Source: VAZQ01 sp963821505 | Lineage (GTDB): Bacteria; Pseudomonadota; Alphaproteobacteria; Rhizobiales; Xanthobacteraceae | Length of the DNA: 64,000 bases | Assembly: GCA_963821505.1 (NCBI GenBank) | Contig: CAWGEH010000013.1 | Location: 248,001 to 312,000, forward strand | Direction of reading: 5' to 3' | Part shown: positions 1 to 9,231 of the stretch, piece after piece | How positions within the stretch are numbered: the stretch's first letter is position 1 | Layout: each line of letters starts with the position of its first letter | Made by a program: the position numbers and the translations under genes | The notes under the pieces: model-generated | Told to the model about the DNA's origin: nothing | The model's database searches: none | Seen by the model: the letters and a program-made list of their open reading frames with translations, nothing else

Positions 1-5
1 GTTAT

Positions 6-35
6 AATTCCTATAGTTGGATAAAATTCCGATAG
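6..35 (+). promoter_or_regulatory. Direct-repeat candidate operator upstream of the S24 repressor
   Basis: Two 11-bp copies, AATTCCTATAG (6-16) and AATTCCGATAG (25-35), differ at one base and lie 19 bp apart, about two helical turns. The stretch is AT-rich in otherwise GC-rich DNA and ends 29 bp before the ATG at 65. HTH/S24 regulators often autoregulate, so an operator is a reasonable inference. The window begins here, so further copies may be missing. Confidence 0.4.
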
Positions 36-64
36 CGCCCTTTCCTCGATCCCGGCCGAACGTC

Positions 65-697
65 ATGCTGACCCATGCCCAGATTTGGACTGCGCTGGAC
101 CGCCTTGCCGCCCTTGCCGGACTCTCGCCCTCGGGGCTCGCCAAGAAGTCCGGCCTCGATCCGACGACGTTCAACAAGTCAAAACGCATCACCCCGGAAG
201 GCCGGACGCGCTGGCCTTCGACCGAATCGGTGGCGAAGGCACTGGCGGCGACCGGCACGAGCATCGATGTCTTCGTACAGCTGATCGAGGAAACCGGACG
301 CTCCGCGATCAAGAAAACCGTGCCGTTGCTCGCCTTGGCACAGGCCGACAAGCCCGGCTACTTCGATGAATCCGGCTTTCCCATCGGTCACGGCTGGGAG
401 GAGATGCGGTTTCCCGCTGTCAACGACGAACACGCCTATGCGCTCGAGATTTCCACCAATTCGATGGCCCCGGTCTATCACGAGGGGACCTGCATCATCG
501 TGTCGCCCGCAGCCTCGATTCGTCGCGGCGACCGCGTGGTGGTCAAAACCGCGGACGACGGCGTCATGGTGAAGGAGCTCAAGCGGCGTACGGCAAGGAC
601 AATCGAGCTGCGATCGATCAATTCCGCCCGTGACGAGCGCACGCTGCCGGTGCGCGACGTGTCATGGATCGCACGCATTGTGTGGGCGACCCAGTGA
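65..697 (+). CDS. S24-family (LexA/CI-like) HTH transcriptional repressor
   Basis: A 210-residue protein with an N-terminal helix-turn-helix (about residues 5-65; SGLAKKSGLDPTTFNK is typical of XRE-type folds) and a C-terminal S24 peptidase-like domain (about 110-205). The candidate catalytic pair is Ser133 in NSMAP and Lys170 in VMVKEL, the arrangement of LexA and phage CI proteins that self-cleave or use this fold to dimerise. I chose ATG 65 over an in-frame TTG at 17, because the latter lies inside an AT-rich direct repeat that looks like an operator. Such genes are common as chromosomal regulators in rhizobia; no phage genes are adjacent. The target regulon is unknown. Confidence 0.8.
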   Translation: MLTHAQIWTALDRLAALAGLSPSGLAKKSGLDPTTFNKSKRITPEGRTRWPSTESVAKALAATGTSIDVFVQLIEETGRSAIKKTVPLLALAQADKPGYFDESGFPIGHGWEEMRFPAVNDEHAYALEISTNSMAPVYHEGTCIIVSPAASIRRGDRVVVKTADDGVMVKELKRRTARTIELRSINSARDERTLPVRDVSWIARIVWATQ

Positions 698-849
698 GCA
701 ACGCTTTGATCGCCGAACTCGAGATCGACCGATATCATCCCGGCAACATTGTTAGCCCTTGCTGATGCAAAACGACTTGTGTTATTCGCCGCGCGCGGGC
801 GATGCTGGCGAGGTCTGATTGCGTGAGGCCGCCTTCGGGAGGAAGGGAA

Positions 850-1413
850 ATGACCAAATTGGACGTTGTTCAACGCAACGCTGCCTGCAGCTGCGGCGAT
901 CTTCTGCGCCACAAATTCGATCGTCGCCAGTTCATGAACGCTGCCGCGGCGGGTGGTGTGGCCCTTGCGCTTTGGCCTTACCTGGCGCTCGGGGCGGAGG
1001 GCGAATACGAGGCGATGGTTCTGGCTTGCATCGATCCGCGCATGCAGGAGCCGGTGCACAGATATACCGTCGCGCAGAACCTGACCGGCAAGTTCAGCCA
1101 GTTCCTGATCGCTGGCGCGGCGATCGGGGTCGTGGCACCCGCGTTCAAGGAGTGGCACAAGGCGTTTTGGGACAATCTCGGCACGTCGATTCAATTGCAC
1201 CGCATCAAAAAAGTGATTGCGATCGACCATCGCGATTGTGGTGCTGCCAAGATCGCTTACGGAGAAGCCAGCGTCGCGAACCCGCAGGTCGAAACCGAAA
1301 CGCACAAAGCGGCGCTGGCTGAATTTCGCAAGCAGGTTGGACAACGCCACCCGCAGCTCGGCGTGGAGACCGGGTTGATGGCGCTCGACGGCAAGATGGA
1401 GATGTTCAGCTGA
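850..1413 (+). CDS. Tat-exported beta-carbonic-anhydrase-like protein
   Basis: A 187-residue protein. The zinc-site motifs of beta-class carbonic anhydrases are present: Cys60-x-Asp62-x-Arg64 (ACIDPR) and His127-x2-Cys130 (DHRDCGA). Residues 25-50 hold a twin-arginine signal (RRQFMN followed by a hydrophobic Ala-rich stretch and LALGAEG), so the folded metalloprotein is probably exported to the periplasm. ATG 850 has a good Shine-Dalgarno (GGAAGGG, 841-847). The family normally interconverts CO2 and bicarbonate; this protein is at the short end of the range, so activity is inferred. The gene stands alone between unrelated neighbours. Confidence 0.75.
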   Translation: MTKLDVVQRNAACSCGDLLRHKFDRRQFMNAAAAGGVALALWPYLALGAEGEYEAMVLACIDPRMQEPVHRYTVAQNLTGKFSQFLIAGAAIGVVAPAFKEWHKAFWDNLGTSIQLHRIKKVIAIDHRDCGAAKIAYGEASVANPQVETETHKAALAEFRKQVGQRHPQLGVETGLMALDGKMEMFS

Positions 1414-1537
1414 CAAGCTATCGAGATCGGGAGCGCCGCGGCGGCGATCCTTGCAACCGGCGTCGGTGCGGCGCGTAACGTGCCGCGCCGCGAATGGGTA
1501 GCCCCCGAGATTCGAAGGTCCCGGTATCCGCGCGGTT

Positions 1538-2278
1538 TCATCCCCGCCAGAACAACCAGCCGGCGCGGGCGAGATAGACTGCGCTGATGGCGAAGATGAT
1601 CGCTCGCGTCCACTGTCGAAATCCGTGATCGGTCATCCGCTCGATCACGAAAGGCGCAAGTGACGTGCCAGTGATCGCGAGCAGGATCGCCGGCCCGGTC
1701 GCCCAGAGCGGCAGATCACCGACGCCGGAGAGCGAGCCGAAATAGAACGCACGCACGACGTGGCTGAAAGACTGCGTCACTGCCTTGGTGGCGTTGGTGG
1801 TCTTGCGATCGAGCATGCTCTTCTGGAAGAAGATATCGATAAACAGCCCGCCGACCCCGGCCAGGACTTGGATGATCGTCGTGGCAATACCGGCGAAGAA
1901 GGGCACGCCCCGCCATTCGATGTTCGGGCGCATGGCGGGGGGCAGTGCCTCCACCACGAACGGCATCAAGCCGAGCGCGAGGTAGACCATGGCTTTGTCG
2001 GGAACGAAGGCGACCATCCACATGCACGCGAATGCAATGACGGCACCGACCAGATACCAGCCGAAAATCGGCCAGAGCACGTAGCGCCGCCATTGCACGA
2101 CGCGCCAGCCGTTGGCGAACAGCTGGATGATCGAAAAAAGGATCATGCCGCTGGTGACGTCGAAATAATTCAGCAGCACGCCGAGCAACACCATGCCACC
2201 GGCCATACCGAAGACGCCGGAGAGAAACGAGGAAAAGACGATGGTGGCTCCGATCAGAGCCAGGGCGGAGGGGGTCAT
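1538..2278 (-). CDS. TauE/SafE-family membrane exporter
   Basis: A 246-residue, highly hydrophobic protein with about seven or eight predicted membrane helices. The start of the first half (GATIVFSSFLSGVFGMAGGM) has the glycine-rich pattern of TauE/SafE (formerly DUF81) permeases, and the second half repeats it (AGIATTIIQVLAGVGG). Members of this family export sulfite, sulfoacetate or related organic anions; the substrate cannot be read from sequence. It is a single gene on the minus strand with about 170 bp of apparently featureless DNA before the LysRS gene. Confidence 0.8.
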   Translation of the reverse strand: MTPSALALIGATIVFSSFLSGVFGMAGGMVLLGVLLNYFDVTSGMILFSIIQLFANGWRVVQWRRYVLWPIFGWYLVGAVIAFACMWMVAFVPDKAMVYLALGLMPFVVEALPPAMRPNIEWRGVPFFAGIATTIIQVLAGVGGLFIDIFFQKSMLDRKTTNATKAVTQSFSHVVRAFYFGSLSGVGDLPLWATGPAILLAITGTSLAPFVIERMTDHGFRQWTRAIIFAISAVYLARAGWLFWRG

Positions 2279-2448
2279 TGCGGGATGAAATTACGGCAAC
2301 GGCGCAATGTCCTCCCTTGTCACGCCCCGCGCAAGCTGTCGTCCCCGAAATCGTCGCAGCGTGGTCGGCGGCACGCAGGAGCGTCCACCGCATCGTCGAT
2401 CGGGGCCAATTCTCCAAAGCCGGCAGACGCCGCCGGCTGCACGAGGGC

Positions 2449-4092
2449 TCACACCGATCTTGCGAGCGCTCCGTCGATCATGTCGATCGTGTTCTTGACC
2501 CCGTACACCGCCACGAACGAGCCGAAGCGCGGTCCTTTCTCCTGGCCGAGTAGAACCTGATAAAGCATGTTGAACCAGTCGAGCGCGACGCCGGGCTTGC
2601 CGTCCTTGGTCTTGATCTTGCCGGTCTTGTCGAGGAACGGCTCGCGCCGGCCGACTTCGTAGACCACCTCCTGGATCTGCTCGCCGGTCGCCTCGGCGGG
2701 AAGCTGCGAGAGCGCGTCGCGCAGGTCGAGAAGCGCCGCGCGCTCGGCCTCGCCCGGCTCGCGAAACCTCTTCTGCGGCAGCACGAAATCGCGGAAATAG
2801 TTGATGGCGTAGCCGACCAGGGCGTCGAGCTTCGGGTGCGTCTGCGGCGTCACACCCGGACGATAGCGGCCGATGAAGCCCCACAGCGTCTCGGCGCTCT
2901 CGGCGTTCGAGGACGCAACCAGCGTCAGCAGCATCGAGAACGAAATCGGGATGTCGGGTTTGGGCGGTTTGCCCGAATGGATGTGCCAGACCGGGTTGGA
3001 AAGACGCTGTTTGAGCTCCTGGCGTTCGTAGGCTTCCAGGAACTGCTGGTACTCGTCGACGTGGCGCGGGATGACGTCAAAATACAGACGTTTCGCCGCC
3101 CGCGGCTCGCGATACATGAACAACGAAAGCGACTCCGGCGAGGCATAGCGCAGCCATTCATCGATCGTCAGTCCGTTGCCCTTGGACTTGGAGATCTTCT
3201 GTCCCTTCTCGTCGAGGAACAGCTCATAGTTGAAGCCTTCCGGCGGCGTGCCGCCGAGCGCGCGGCAAATCTCGCCGGAAAGCTTGACCGAGTCGATCAA
3301 GTCCTTGCCCGCCATCTCGTAGTCGACGCCGAGCGCGGCCCAGCGCATGGCCCAGTCGGGCTTCCATTGCAGCTTCGTGCGCCCGCCGGTGACGAGCGTC
3401 GTCACCGGCTCCCTGGTCTCCGGATCTTCATAGGTGATGGTCCCGGCCTTGGCATCGTGGGCCAGGATCGGCACCTGCAGCACGACGCCGGTGCGCGGCG
3501 AGATCGGCAGGAACGGCGAATAGGTCTGTGCGCGCTCCTCGCGCAGCGAGGGCAGCATGATGTCCATGACCGCATCGAAGCGTTCGAGCACTCTCAAGAG
3601 CGCGGCATCGAACCGGCCCGACATGTAGCAGTCGGTCGAGGAGAGAAACTCGTATTGGAAGCCGAACCGATCGAGAAAGGCGCGCAGCCGCGCGTTGTTG
3701 GCCGCCCCGAACGAGGGATATTCGTTCGAGAACGGATCCGGCACGCGGGACAACGGCTTGCCGAGGTGGCTCGCCATCATCTCGCGGTTCGGGACGTTGT
3801 CGGGCACCTTGCGCAACCCGTCCATGTCGTCGGAAAAGGCGATCAGCCGGGTCTTGATCTTGTCGTCGGTGAGCACGCGAAAGGCATGGCGCACCATGGT
3901 GGTGCGCGCGACCTCGCCGAAAGTGCCGATGTGCGGCAGGCCCGAAGGGCCATAGCCGGTCTCGAAGATCACCTCGTCCTTGGGGTGGCGCTTGAGGCGC
4001 GCGACGATCTTGCGCGCCTCCTCGAACGGCCAGGCGTTCGAGTTCTCGGCGATCTCGCGCAGCGCCGGGGCTTGGGCTTCGACCGTGGGCAT
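2449..4092 (-). CDS. lysK: Lysyl-tRNA synthetase, class I
   Basis: A 547-residue class I aminoacyl-tRNA synthetase that charges tRNA-Lys. The HIGH-like motif PHIGTF is at residues 53-58 and the KMSKS-like loop KISKSKGNG is near residue 300; both are specific to the class I LysRS found in archaea and many alphaproteobacteria, which use it in place of class II LysS. I chose the ATG at 4092, where the mRNA reads GGAGAG shortly upstream, rather than an in-frame start 12 codons earlier. No tRNA or translation neighbours are adjacent, and it appears to be a monocistronic housekeeping gene. Confidence 0.93.
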   Translation of the reverse strand: MPTVEAQAPALREIAENSNAWPFEEARKIVARLKRHPKDEVIFETGYGPSGLPHIGTFGEVARTTMVRHAFRVLTDDKIKTRLIAFSDDMDGLRKVPDNVPNREMMASHLGKPLSRVPDPFSNEYPSFGAANNARLRAFLDRFGFQYEFLSSTDCYMSGRFDAALLRVLERFDAVMDIMLPSLREERAQTYSPFLPISPRTGVVLQVPILAHDAKAGTITYEDPETREPVTTLVTGGRTKLQWKPDWAMRWAALGVDYEMAGKDLIDSVKLSGEICRALGGTPPEGFNYELFLDEKGQKISKSKGNGLTIDEWLRYASPESLSLFMYREPRAAKRLYFDVIPRHVDEYQQFLEAYERQELKQRLSNPVWHIHSGKPPKPDIPISFSMLLTLVASSNAESAETLWGFIGRYRPGVTPQTHPKLDALVGYAINYFRDFVLPQKRFREPGEAERAALLDLRDALSQLPAEATGEQIQEVVYEVGRREPFLDKTGKIKTKDGKPGVALDWFNMLYQVLLGQEKGPRFGSFVAVYGVKNTIDMIDGALARSV

Positions 4093-4244
4093 CAATCGCT
4101 CTCCGGCCGCGGACACTAAAAACCGCACCTCCTGCCGTCAATCGAAACACTGCGTGGAACAACCGCCCGCCAAGTTCCGATCCCGATTTAGGCCGGATTT
4201 GGCCGTTGCCGCGAAGAATGAGGTCCCAGCAGCGCCGAGCGCTC

Positions 4245-4409
4245 TCATTTGAGGGCGGTTTGCAGCGAGATCAAAGTCGCATTCAGCTTCGAGCCGAGAC
4301 CCGACATCATCGTGATGATGGCGAGCGACATCCCGGCCGCGACCAGCCCGTATTCGACGGCGGTGGCAGCGCTTTCGTCGCATGCAAATCGTGCAAACAG
4401 CGCTTTCAT
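4245..4409 (-). CDS. Flp/Fap-type IVb pilin (small)
   Basis: A 54-residue ORF below usual ORF cut-offs. It reads MKALFARFACDESAATAVEY then GLVAAGMSLAIITMM: a short positively charged leader, an acidic residue, then AATAVEYGLVAAG, the hallmark of Flp pilins, where prepilin peptidase cuts before the hydrophobic helix and the Glu-Tyr pair is conserved. A strong Shine-Dalgarno (GAGGGAGG on the mRNA) precedes the ATG. No tad/cpa secretion genes lie nearby, so this is an orphan pilin that would need assembly machinery encoded elsewhere. The family assignment is firm; the role in adhesion is inferred. Confidence 0.85.
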   Translation of the reverse strand: MKALFARFACDESAATAVEYGLVAAGMSLAIITMMSGLGSKLNATLISLQTALK

Positions 4410-4574
4410 GATCGAGGCCTCCCTCGGCCACGTTTGATGGCTGCAGATTAATCATCGACGCACTTCGATATCGTTGCGCCATTCGCTAAAATTGCGCGCA
4501 ATTCGCTTTCTTCTACGCGCGTCGGTGGCCCAAGGTGGCCCTGCCTCCGTGCGCTGCCCGCTCGAGGAATACGG

Positions 4575-5492
4575 TCAAAACGGGCTGATCGGGAAATAGC
4601 GCAGCCACAAATCGGTGAAGCGGCCCTGCTCCCACACCCGGAACAGCGCCCAATTCAGCGCGAGCCTGATGGTGTCGTTGCCTTTCTTGACCGCGATGCC
4701 GATGCCTTCGCCGAAATAGCGGCTGTCGATATAGGGCCCCCCGCGGAAGGCGCAGCAATTGTCGGAATCGGTGCCATTGAGCCAGAAGGCGAGTGAGATC
4801 GCATCGCCGAAAAGAAGATCGACCTCGCCCTGCCGCAGCGCCAGCCGCGCGGCATCGGCAGTCGGATAGGGGCGCACCTCCAGTTCGGTAAACAGAGCCT
4901 TAAGGTACGCCTCGTGCGCGGTGTTGGCGACGACCGCGACCTTCTTGCCCTCGAGCCGTTCGGGCAACGGGTCTTCGATCGGAGAATCCCGCTTCGCCAC
5001 GAACCGTGCCGGGGTGCGGTAATAGGAATCCGTGAAATCGACCTTGGCGCGCATCTCGACGGTCGCCGCGATCGAAGCGATCGCCGCGTCGCCCTGATTG
5101 GCGTTCAGCGCGGGGATCAGGGTCTCGAAGCGGCGCATCTGGATCGTGCATGCGATTTTGAGCTCCTCGCACAGCATGCGCGCCAGATCGATGTTGAAAC
5201 CCTGCGGACTGCCGTCGGCACCGGCAAAGTTGAACGGTGGGTAGTCGGTCTCGGTCAGAAACCGGATCACGCTGATGCGCGACATGTCGGGTTTTTCCGG
5301 CCGTCGCCGCGGGTCCCAAAACCCTGGCACGTGTACGCCCGCGTCGCCAGCCTTCGATTGCGCCGATACCTGTCCGGCGCCGAGCAGCGGCACGACCAGA
5401 ACGAGGCCAGCGGCGAGCAGCAAAACCCGCCGAAGCGGCGAAAGCGCGCCTTGCAGCAAACAGGCGGACGCGGCAGTGCGAAATCGTATCAC
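4575..5492 (-). CDS. Periplasmic solute-binding protein (amino-acid ABC type, SBP family 3)
   Basis: A 305-residue protein with a long N-terminal signal region (hydrophobic core about residues 20-45, ending VSAQS). The mature part has the family-3 binding protein pattern: LTETDYPPFNF, GFNIDLARMLCEEL, then a hinge and VDLLFGDAISLAFWL. Such proteins bind polar amino acids or related ligands for ABC importers. No permease or ATPase gene is adjacent, so it is an orphan; it may serve a transporter elsewhere or act as a sensor or enzyme-like relative. The cysteine pair in DNCCAF is unusual. The ligand is unknown. Confidence 0.8.
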   Translation of the reverse strand: MIRFRTAASACLLQGALSPLRRVLLLAAGLVLVVPLLGAGQVSAQSKAGDAGVHVPGFWDPRRRPEKPDMSRISVIRFLTETDYPPFNFAGADGSPQGFNIDLARMLCEELKIACTIQMRRFETLIPALNANQGDAAIASIAATVEMRAKVDFTDSYYRTPARFVAKRDSPIEDPLPERLEGKKVAVVANTAHEAYLKALFTELEVRPYPTADAARLALRQGEVDLLFGDAISLAFWLNGTDSDNCCAFRGGPYIDSRYFGEGIGIAVKKGNDTIRLALNWALFRVWEQGRFTDLWLRYFPISPF

Positions 5493-5621
5493 GCTTCAAC
5501 CTCGGTAACGCTGATTGCTTCCGCTTATAGGCGAGTTAAGGCAGATCAGTGGCGCCGGCTGCGGTCGCGGGTTTCGATCCGCCCTCTTAAAATCTGACCT
5601 TCACCCCTGCCATTTGCCGCC

Positions 5622-8246
5622 TCACGATCTCCTCTGCAGCCAGAATTGGTACATGCCGGAAAACGTGCTTGGGTTCTCGCGCTCGAAGGCGTCCCAGGAT
5701 GCGAGGTCGGCCATGGTCTGGTCGTGCGGGAACCGCGTCATGTAGCGCCGCAGCACGAACCGATCGAGATCGAAGCCCACAAACGCGAGGCCGTTGTTGG
5801 CGATGAAGTCGGCGATCTGGGGAATCGTGAAGCGGTGCTCCTGCACATGAAACAGGAGGTCGCGGCAACTGCTCATGCCGAAGAAGTCTCCCGACGCGAC
5901 GACATTCCTGAACCTCCCGCCGCTGTCGAACAGCGCCTGCCGGCAGCGCCGAATGTCTGCGGCATTCGGTCGATAGCCTTGCTCGGCAATAAAGGCGCGA
6001 GCCTTCACGATATCCGCGCGTGCGATCTCGCTGTAAAGCCCGACCATCATGAAGCCTCCCGGCCGCAGCAGCGACAGGAGCACGCGCCATCCGGCGAATG
6101 GATCGGCGAGATGGTGCAGCACGCCCGACAATTCGATGAGGTCGAAGCTGCGCCCGAGCGAGCCGAGCTCGAGAATGTCGGCCTGCCCATATTCGATATT
6201 GCTCCGACCGAGCTCATGCGTCTTGCGCTGCGCATAGGCCAAACTGGCAAGGCTCAAGTCCACCGCGAGAACATTGGCGTCGGCAAACCGCTGCGCCGTC
6301 TCGATCGCATGTTGGCCCGTGCCGCAGCCGGCGATCAGAATGTCGGTGCGCGGCTTGCCCAACGACTGGAACGCGGCGGCAGGCAATCTCCTGCGCAGGT
6401 ATTGATCGAGCGATAACGGCTGTCCCGCAGGTTCCGCTTTCGCCCAGCGGGGATAGGGATTTTCCTCGTATTGCTGCCGGACCTGGCGCGAGACCTCGTT
6501 GTCGACCGCCGTCAGGGCCGCTGTCGACACCCGCCATTTCCGCTCTTCTGCGGGTTCGCGCACCTGCTGGACCAGAACACCTGCGACCGCATCGGACCAA
6601 GTCTTGTCCAGGAGCAATTCGGCGCCGGGCAGGGCGTGGAGCGGAAAATAGGCTGCTCCCATCGCGAGGCGAAGCTCCGGAATAGCCGCGCCCGACGCAA
6701 GCGCCGCGATCAGGCCATCCCGCAGCCGCGCGGCGTGCGCGATTTCTTCGTCGGTAACGGCGAAAACCTGCTCGTTGATGAAACATTGCCGAGCCAGTGC
6801 GCAGCAGAAATCCAAGATCTCTCCCTGCCCGATGCCCTGATCGTCGCTCCCTAGGCCGCGGAGTTCTTCCTCCAAAGCGGGCGCGCTGTCGTGCCTGGAG
6901 ACGACCTCGAGCAGCGCGCACCGCATGGCGGTCAACAATCGTTCCAATTCGATATCGCAGATAGCGGCCGATTCCATGAGGCAGCGAAGCAGACGATGAT
7001 GCGAAATCGCGGTCAGAGCGGACCCACCCAGGAGCTCGCGCGCGCTCGGACGCCGGGGCCAAGCTTCCATGACGCGGGCGATGCATGCCCTGATCGCACC
7101 GTGCCGCTTGACGATGCGCGCGGCGGCAAAGGCCAGATCGTTGGCGCGCCCCCAGGGCTCCGACAGCGCCCGCACCATCAACGAGCCAAAATCGTCTGTA
7201 TCCGGCGGGACCGGCAACGCCCGCACGCATTGCACGAGGAGCAGCTTGGTTTCCGTAGTTTCGGCGATTGCAAACGACTGTCGCAGCGCGCTCAAGGCGT
7301 TGTCCGCCTCTCCCATCGACAGCAAGGCGCGAGCAAGATTGTTGTAGGCATCGACGAAATTCGGCTTGCGCGCCAGCGCCTGATCGAACCGGCGGCCTGC
7401 CTCCTCGAAATCACCTTGCGCCGCGAGCACGATGCCGAGATTGTTGTGGACCTCGGCGAGGTCCGGCCTGAGCGCGAGCGCGCGGTGATAACAGTGCGCC
7501 GCCTCATCCAAACGGCCACGCGCCCGGTGCACGTTGCCGAGATTGGCATGGGCGTCGGCAGACGTCGCGTCAATACCGAGAGCGCGCTCGAACTGGGCGG
7601 CCGCCGCGTCCATTTGTCCTTGCTGCAAAAGCGTCGCGCCGAGACTGACGTAGGCCTCGACCAGGTTCGGATCGAGCTCGAGCGCCCGCCGAAAATGGGG
7701 CAACGCATCATCCGATCGCCCTTGCGCTACCAGCGCATTGGCCAGATTGTTGTGGGCCCCGACCAGATCGGGCTTCAGGGCGATGGCGCGGCGATAATGG
7801 GTCACCGCCTCGTCCGGTCGGCCGAGCTCCGACAAAGCGTTGGCAAGATTGTAGTGCGCCTCGGCGCTTGGCTTTAGGGCGATAACCCGCTCATAGCACG
7901 CGGCCGCCTCGCGGTGGCGGCCAAGCTCCTTGAGCGCGTTGCCGAGATTCGTGTGCGCCTCGACATAGTCGGGCTTGAGCGCGATGGCCCGTTGGTAATG
8001 GCCGACCGCCTCGCTTAGCCGGCCGAGCGACTGCAAAGCGAATGCCATGTTGTAGTGGCAGTCCGGAATGCGGCTGTTGATCGCGATTGCACGGCCGATC
8101 ACATCGACCGCGCCCTGCGCCTGCCCTCTCTGCAAGGCGATAATCCCGAGATGATGCAGGCTGCCGAAATGGTTGCTGTCGTTTGCCAGCACCTGTCGAT
8201 AGAGATTCTCGGCCTCCGACAACTGCCCGGCTTGGTGATGGCGCAC
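5622..8246 (-). CDS. TPR-repeat protein fused to a SAM-dependent methyltransferase
   Basis: An 874-residue protein. The first about 330 residues are tandem tetratricopeptide repeats of 34 residues (recurring patterns such as YRRAIALKPDLVGAHNNLAN), a protein-binding superhelix. A poorly recognised middle segment follows (about 330-600), then a class I methyltransferase fold with the SAM motif ILIAGCGTG near residue 640, VLAVDLS and LSGVLHHLADP. The start is a GTG; an in-frame stop lies not far upstream, and the first TPR begins almost at once, so the N-terminus may be slightly mis-set. TPR-methyltransferase fusions are frequent in rhizobia, but their substrates are mostly unknown. The next gene upstream (SCO) is on the same strand. 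Confidence 0.8.
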   Translation of the reverse strand: MRHHQAGQLSEAENLYRQVLANDSNHFGSLHHLGIIALQRGQAQGAVDVIGRAIAINSRIPDCHYNMAFALQSLGRLSEAVGHYQRAIALKPDYVEAHTNLGNALKELGRHREAAACYERVIALKPSAEAHYNLANALSELGRPDEAVTHYRRAIALKPDLVGAHNNLANALVAQGRSDDALPHFRRALELDPNLVEAYVSLGATLLQQGQMDAAAAQFERALGIDATSADAHANLGNVHRARGRLDEAAHCYHRALALRPDLAEVHNNLGIVLAAQGDFEEAGRRFDQALARKPNFVDAYNNLARALLSMGEADNALSALRQSFAIAETTETKLLLVQCVRALPVPPDTDDFGSLMVRALSEPWGRANDLAFAAARIVKRHGAIRACIARVMEAWPRRPSARELLGGSALTAISHHRLLRCLMESAAICDIELERLLTAMRCALLEVVSRHDSAPALEEELRGLGSDDQGIGQGEILDFCCALARQCFINEQVFAVTDEEIAHAARLRDGLIAALASGAAIPELRLAMGAAYFPLHALPGAELLLDKTWSDAVAGVLVQQVREPAEERKWRVSTAALTAVDNEVSRQVRQQYEENPYPRWAKAEPAGQPLSLDQYLRRRLPAAAFQSLGKPRTDILIAGCGTGQHAIETAQRFADANVLAVDLSLASLAYAQRKTHELGRSNIEYGQADILELGSLGRSFDLIELSGVLHHLADPFAGWRVLLSLLRPGGFMMVGLYSEIARADIVKARAFIAEQGYRPNAADIRRCRQALFDSGGRFRNVVASGDFFGMSSCRDLLFHVQEHRFTIPQIADFIANNGLAFVGFDLDRFVLRRYMTRFPHDQTMADLASWDAFERENPSTFSGMYQFWLQRRS

Positions 8247-8342
8247 GGCGAGCGCGAACAGCGCCGACCCGTCCGACCGCGGCGAGCCGGGCTGCTTGCC
8301 GGCGGCGCGCCGGTCTTTTCAATTCATGGGTCGGCCGCCCGA

Positions 8343-8942
8343 TCACAAATAGCGGCGCAGATCGGCGGCCGCGGCATCGGTCGTTCGCTTGAGACTGAAG
8401 GGCGAGACGAAATGGCCTTCCTTGTCCATCAAATAGACGATGGCCGTGTGGTCCATGGTGTAGCCGCCCTGATCGAGCGGGACCTTCTTGAAATAGACGC
8501 GATAGGCCTTGGCGACCGCCGCGACCGTCGCCGGATCGCCGGTGAGACCCGAAAGATGCGGATCGAAGCTCGACAGGTAGTCCTTCATCACGGCGGGCGT
8601 GTCGCGCTCGGGATCGACGGTAATGAACACTGCGCGCATGCGGTCCGCATCGGGACCGAGCGCGCGCAAGATTTCGGACACTTCGAACAGGGTCGTGGGG
8701 CATACGTCGGGGCAATGGGTGAAGCCGAAAAACACCAGGAAGGGATGGCCCTTCAGATCCTGATCGCTGACCGTGTGTCCATTCTGATCGACGAGCTTGA
8801 ACGGCCCGCCGATGGCGGCGATTTGCTGCGCAACCGGCGCCGATACGCGGCCGGTCACGAGCACGACGACGCCGAAACAAAGCACGAGCCCGGCGAGAAA
8901 TGCCGCGGTGATCAGAAGAACACGGGCGCTGCGCGCGGTCAT
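8343..8942 (-). CDS. SCO1/SenC-family copper chaperone
   Basis: A 199-residue thioredoxin-fold protein anchored by one N-terminal helix (about residues 8-30). The copper site is Cys77-x3-Cys81 (HCPDVCP), with the partner histidine in TMDHTAIVYL near residue 165. SCO proteins deliver copper to, or reduce, the CuA site of cytochrome c oxidase. Here the gene sits 31 bp after a small membrane protein on the same strand and is not next to oxidase genes; it probably serves an oxidase encoded elsewhere. The length is normal for the family. Confidence 0.9.
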   Translation of the reverse strand: MTARSARVLLITAAFLAGLVLCFGVVVLVTGRVSAPVAQQIAAIGGPFKLVDQNGHTVSDQDLKGHPFLVFFGFTHCPDVCPTTLFEVSEILRALGPDADRMRAVFITVDPERDTPAVMKDYLSSFDPHLSGLTGDPATVAAVAKAYRVYFKKVPLDQGGYTMDHTAIVYLMDKEGHFVSPFSLKRTTDAAAADLRRYL

Positions 8943-8973
8943 GTCGGATCCCTCTGCCCTGCCCCGCGAGCAT

Positions 8974-9138
8974 TCATAGGCAGGCGGCGATGCCTGCGAC
9001 GATCATTTCGTAGAACACCGCCGTGCCGTAGTGCATCCACAGCGCCACTGTTCCGGCGAGCAGGATTCCGGCGGCCGCGGCTATGAGCACGAGCGGACGC
9101 GAAATCGAGGGTGGTGCTGCGGAAACCGTGTCACGCAT
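8974..9138 (-). CDS. Small single-pass membrane protein upstream of the SCO gene
   Basis: A 54-residue ORF (MRDTVSAAPP... ending AACL) with one hydrophobic segment (about residues 15-35) followed by WMHYGTAVFYEMI. It is on the same strand as the SCO gene and ends 31 bp before it, so the two are probably cotranscribed. I believe similar short proteins occur beside SCO genes in related bacteria, but this could not be checked. It has no known motif; a role in oxidase assembly is a guess from context. Confidence 0.6.
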   Translation of the reverse strand: MRDTVSAAPPSISRPLVLIAAAAGILLAGTVALWMHYGTAVFYEMIVAGIAACL

Positions 9139-9231
9139 GGCTGTTCCAAGCCGCGCCGGGCCGACTGGACCCGGCTCTCGATAACCAAATAGGCCCGATC
9201 GCGCCGTTGGACAATAGGCCGCCCATGCGGG

